DNA of 42,104 nucleotides, taken from positions 1 to 42,104 of IMG/VR virus record IMGVR_UViG_3300037315_000041. One strand, written 5' to 3'. The notes beneath the pieces were generated by a model. That model ran no database searches, was not told the DNA's origin, and worked only from the letters and a program-made list of their open reading frames with translations. The first letter of the stretch is position 1. The number at the start of each line of letters is the position of its first letter. Origin of the DNA: a virus. The translations under genes and the position numbers were made by a program. Positions 39,213 to 42,104 of this stretch are shown piece by piece.

Positions 39213-42104
39213 CTAACGTCTATTCAACGCTGCCATTGTAGCGAACTCTGTTTCTACCTGAGCACCAGGCGGCCTGGAAACGGAAAGATTATAGTTGTTT
39301 ACCACGGATGTATCCCCTGCCCGCGGAGGAGCAGAAGACATTATTTGCGATGGAGTAGGGGGAGGAGTGGCTCTAGTATTCGATGAAAGAGATGGAGATG
39401 GAGCTTTAGCTACGGAGTTAGCTTTAACTGCAATATCTCCTACGGATAGTTCTACCTTCTTTTTCAGTTCTGGTATACGTTTTGACCATCCCTCTTCTAC
39501 ACCTTCGGCCGAAGACTTGCCTATAGGAATGAGAGCTTTTGCGGGAGATGAAATACCTAACTTATCTTTTAGCCACTGTGGAAGCCTTCCAGCTAAGTCG
39601 TCTACCTTATCGTGAAGCCAGTCGTACCAATGGTCATGAAGCCCTCTCCATAACCCTTCTACTATAGCCTTACCAGCAGCTACGACATCACTGTTACCCT
39701 CCACGAGTCTGTGAATTGAACCTGCAAACCCGTCACCCCATCCTGTAATAACCCACAAGTAGTTCTTTATCTCGTTCCATTTATTAACGATACCGTCGAA
39801 GAACGAGTCTACTAATCTTCTACCAGAGTGCCAGACATCAGAACCTATTCCAACTAGAGAATTTATTGTATCTTTTAATAGATTGAGGTTTCCAATTATA
39901 AGCCAGGACACACTACCAGCCCATTTCTCGCTTATACCATTAAAAATAGAATCTGCAATGGTTCTCCCTACCTGTAGTAAGCTGGCATTAAAGGTAGATA
40001 TATGATATACAAGCCTTCCCCCGTTACCAAAAATACTACTTGATAAATTTAGCAGTTCTTGTATTTTACCTTCGTCTGAGAAGCCGCTCGCTATCCAACT
40101 AAATATCTGTTTACCCGCATTCTTTGTCGTAGCAGTTAAAGTATTTATCTGTTGACGTAGTGCTCCCCCTTCCCCTAAGAGAGTAACAACTGTATCTTTT
40201 AGATACTGTACTTTGTCCTCAGACTTTATGCCGTTAATTAACCACGTTGCGATATTTTTTCCTGCGTTTATTGTCGTAGTGGTTAAAGCATTTATTTGTT
40301 GACGTATCGCTCCTCCCTCTCCTAATAGAGCAACAACCGTGTCTTTTAGATACTGTACTTTGTCCTCAGATTTAATTCCATCGGCCAGCCAGTTAGATAC
40401 TTGCTTTCCATATCCAACGATAGTATCTAGCGAACTGTTTACCGCGTTAGCTGTAGGGCTTCCCTCTCCAAATAAACTACTTACTGCTGACTTTAGAGTT
40501 TCTATTTTCTCCTCATTAGCTAACCCATTTGTTATCCCTTGAAGAACGTTCATCCCGAAAGTAATAGATGTATTGAGAAAACTTGTCATTGCTCCATTTT
40601 TAAGTTCTAACAGAGCAACTCCCCAACTAGCTAAAGAAATTTTTGCTAACTCTACTTTCTCTCCTAGTGTTACTCCTAACCAGGTTGATAGTTTTGTAAA
40701 AGCGGTAGCTAGTACATTAACCGCTGGAACTATACCAGCTAGTACTTCTCTAACGATAGTAAATGAAGTTGTGAATAATGTTACTGCTCCAGTAACTACG
40801 ACTGATAACCAGTTCGTTATTAGGTTTAGAGCGGGCAGAAAAATATTCTGAATGAATACTTGTACTGCAACAAGTGTATTCTTAAAGACGGCACCAAACA
40901 ACGTTACCGCCGCCGTAATAATGGGAGGCAGCACAACTCCTAACCAATCAGTAATCTTTACAAGAGTGGGTACTACCTGATTAGATATAAAGTTAGCTAA
41001 TATAATAAGTATATTCTTCAGAGAATCGGTAGCTCCAACCGCGCTTGCATTATTAGAAGAAAATGTACCAGCTAGAAACGACCCAAACGAAGTTATAGCA
41101 GGAAAAATTACATTCGTAACTACGTCACTAACAGCAGTAAATGCAGTTCCTAGTACGTTTTTTATTAGGTCAGAGATACTACTCACTAGAGGAGAAAACG
41201 TACTAATAATCCAACTACCAATAGTTTTCATAGTACTAAAGAATCCGCTATTAGCTTCATTGCTTGTATTAGTAAACGCACTAGCTAACGCTCCACCGAT
41301 AATGTCAACTACTGGCTGTATCACTGGAAGTGCTGTACCACCAAACCAATCAGATAAATTAGACAGGATTTTTAATGCAACCCCTACACCAGTTTCAACT
41401 AAATCGAATGCTTTTACAAGGCTCTTACCTAAAAAATCTGCTACTGGAGCCATAGCTGGCAGTGCTACGTTAGTGAACCAGTTAGAGATTGAAGTAAAAG
41501 CGTCTCGTATTCTACTAGCCGCAACAGACACTTTTACTTCTAGGGCCGAAGTGTCTACTCCAAATGCAGTTAGAACTGTCTTGATTGAGTTCCATCTCTC
41601 TTTCATAAGCACTACAACTAAATCCCAAGCACCTGTAAATATGCTCTTAAACGACTCCCAAACAGAAGTCCAGTTTCCGTGTATAAGCCCAGAAATTAGA
41701 CTTATAACTCCCTGAAAGACAGTACTTATCAGCGACATCTTTTGTTGTACGCTATTTATAGCGTTTGTTACCGTATCTTTCAATGAACCGAAAACGGACT
41801 GTAGAGGAGAGAAGTCTGTAGAAGTTATGAAGTTTTGTATCCAAGTTATCGCAGAACCAAATACGGAAGATAAGGAACTGACAGCAGTAACACTAAAATT
41901 TATAGCCGAAGGTAAGACAGCTTGTAACCATTCAGTTAGTTTCGGGCCATTCTCTGTAACAAAAGGAATAACAAAGTTGTCTACAAATCCTCTAAGCACA
42001 GGCAGTAGTTCCTGAGCAATAGAAATTTTTACTCCCTCTACAGCAGACTGTAGTTTTGTCATAGAGCCTGAGAAGTTGTCCAGACGAACTTCTGCTTGCT
42101 CTGC
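39213..42104 (-). CDS. Tail tape measure protein, 5' end beyond window
   Basis: 963 codons visible and the frame is open to the right edge, reading AEQAEVRLDNFSGSMTKLQS; the segment GVKISIAQELLPVL is the typical end of the conserved tape measure core. An internal ATG at 42062 is not the true start. Long helical and hydrophobic repeats follow, including six units of about 49 residues (39645-40526), and a Ser/Pro-rich tail. The protein sets tail length and enters the tube before DNA. C-terminal region LGISSPAKALIPIGKSSAEG is common in tape measures. Confidence 0.9.
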   Translation of the reverse strand, partial: AEQAEVRLDNFSGSMTKLQSAVEGVKISIAQELLPVLRGFVDNFVIPFVTENGPKLTEWLQAVLPSAINFSVTAVSSLSSVFGSAITWIQNFITSTDFSPLQSVFGSLKDTVTNAINSVQQKMSLISTVFQGVISLISGLIHGNWTSVWESFKSIFTGAWDLVVVLMKERWNSIKTVLTAFGVDTSALEVKVSVAASRIRDAFTSISNWFTNVALPAMAPVADFLGKSLVKAFDLVETGVGVALKILSNLSDWFGGTALPVIQPVVDIIGGALASAFTNTSNEANSGFFSTMKTIGSWIISTFSPLVSSISDLIKNVLGTAFTAVSDVVTNVIFPAITSFGSFLAGTFSSNNASAVGATDSLKNILIILANFISNQVVPTLVKITDWLGVVLPPIITAAVTLFGAVFKNTLVAVQVFIQNIFLPALNLITNWLSVVVTGAVTLFTTSFTIVREVLAGIVPAVNVLATAFTKLSTWLGVTLGEKVELAKISLASWGVALLELKNGAMTSFLNTSITFGMNVLQGITNGLANEEKIETLKSAVSSLFGEGSPTANAVNSSLDTIVGYGKQVSNWLADGIKSEDKVQYLKDTVVALLGEGGAIRQQINALTTTTINAGKNIATWLINGIKSEDKVQYLKDTVVTLLGEGGALRQQINTLTATTKNAGKQIFSWIASGFSDEGKIQELLNLSSSIFGNGGRLVYHISTFNASLLQVGRTIADSIFNGISEKWAGSVSWLIIGNLNLLKDTINSLVGIGSDVWHSGRRLVDSFFDGIVNKWNEIKNYLWVITGWGDGFAGSIHRLVEGNSDVVAAGKAIVEGLWRGLHDHWYDWLHDKVDDLAGRLPQWLKDKLGISSPAKALIPIGKSSAEGVEEGWSKRIPELKKKVELSVGDIAVKANSVAKAPSPSLSSNTRATPPPTPSQIMSSAPPRAGDTSVVNNYNLSVSRPPGAQVETEFATMAALNRR

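Noticed and set aside
40573-41715. Antisense ORFs of 92 and 151 codons over the tape measure gene
   Set aside because: They are mirror frames of a long helical gene, lack ribosome sites and show no family features.

Overview
The window is part of the genome of a tailed, probably siphovirus-like, double-stranded DNA phage or prophage of a bacterium. It has densely packed, often ATGA-overlapping small genes, a phage replication set (SNF2-type helicase, RecB/Cas4-like nuclease, Sak4-like ATPase, SSB-like protein, PolA polymerase, primase-helicase, dUTPase), a tRNA, and a tail module ending in a tape measure gene that runs off the right edge. Promoters of TTGACA/TATAAT type indicate a host with an ordinary sigma-70-like factor. 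The sequence does not fix the host; a Csx15-like gene points weakly to a host with type III CRISPR.

Layout. Positions 2-1144 hold a truncated membrane protein and two small genes. Positions 1239-7027 form an accessory operon: RuvC-like resolvase, Csx15-like protein, two actin-like paralogues (one with damaged nucleotide-binding motifs), two duplicated genes, a tRNA-Leu and three tandem small paralogues. Positions 7148-20754 are the replication and nucleotide-metabolism block. Positions 20824-26687 are a run of unknown small genes under one strong promoter. Positions 26700-28244 form a self-contained ParM-type segregation cassette: an AT-rich repeat region, a ribbon-helix-helix protein and an actin-like ATPase. 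Positions 28335-29685 are a one-gene unit whose promoter and leader duplicate those at 20824. From 30156 to the right edge the minus strand carries membrane/lysis-like genes and then tail genes.

The most striking content is RNA. Seven intergenic spacers (4420-4481, 4804-4865, 21654-21719, 22160-22223, 22781-22844, 24515-24578, 24714-24777) each fold as a complete type II hammerhead ribozyme: AGUC-GAAA, stem III, C17, stem I, CUGANGA, GACU. Stems covary between copies and only the free position of the catalytic core varies. They lie 1 to 9 nt after one stop codon (16 nt in one case) and 17-25 nt before the next start. Self-cleavage would therefore cut the polycistronic RNA into single-gene mRNAs whose 3' ends carry the stem III hairpin and whose 5' ends carry the stem I hairpin. 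The two transcription-start leaders (20824, 28335) encode a similar hairpin followed by the same AAGAAAGAG stretch, so all mRNAs would share one 5' architecture. A core-less relic at 2644-2709 and a tRNA/hammerhead-tail fusion at 5512-5592 show that the array is evolving.

Other features worth attention are a UDG-like domain with altered active-site motifs fused to PolA, a five-copy C-rich structured repeat, near-complete absence of GATC and CCGG, Dit-like tail proteins with beta-propeller-like insertions, and a 49-residue repeat ladder in the tape measure protein.
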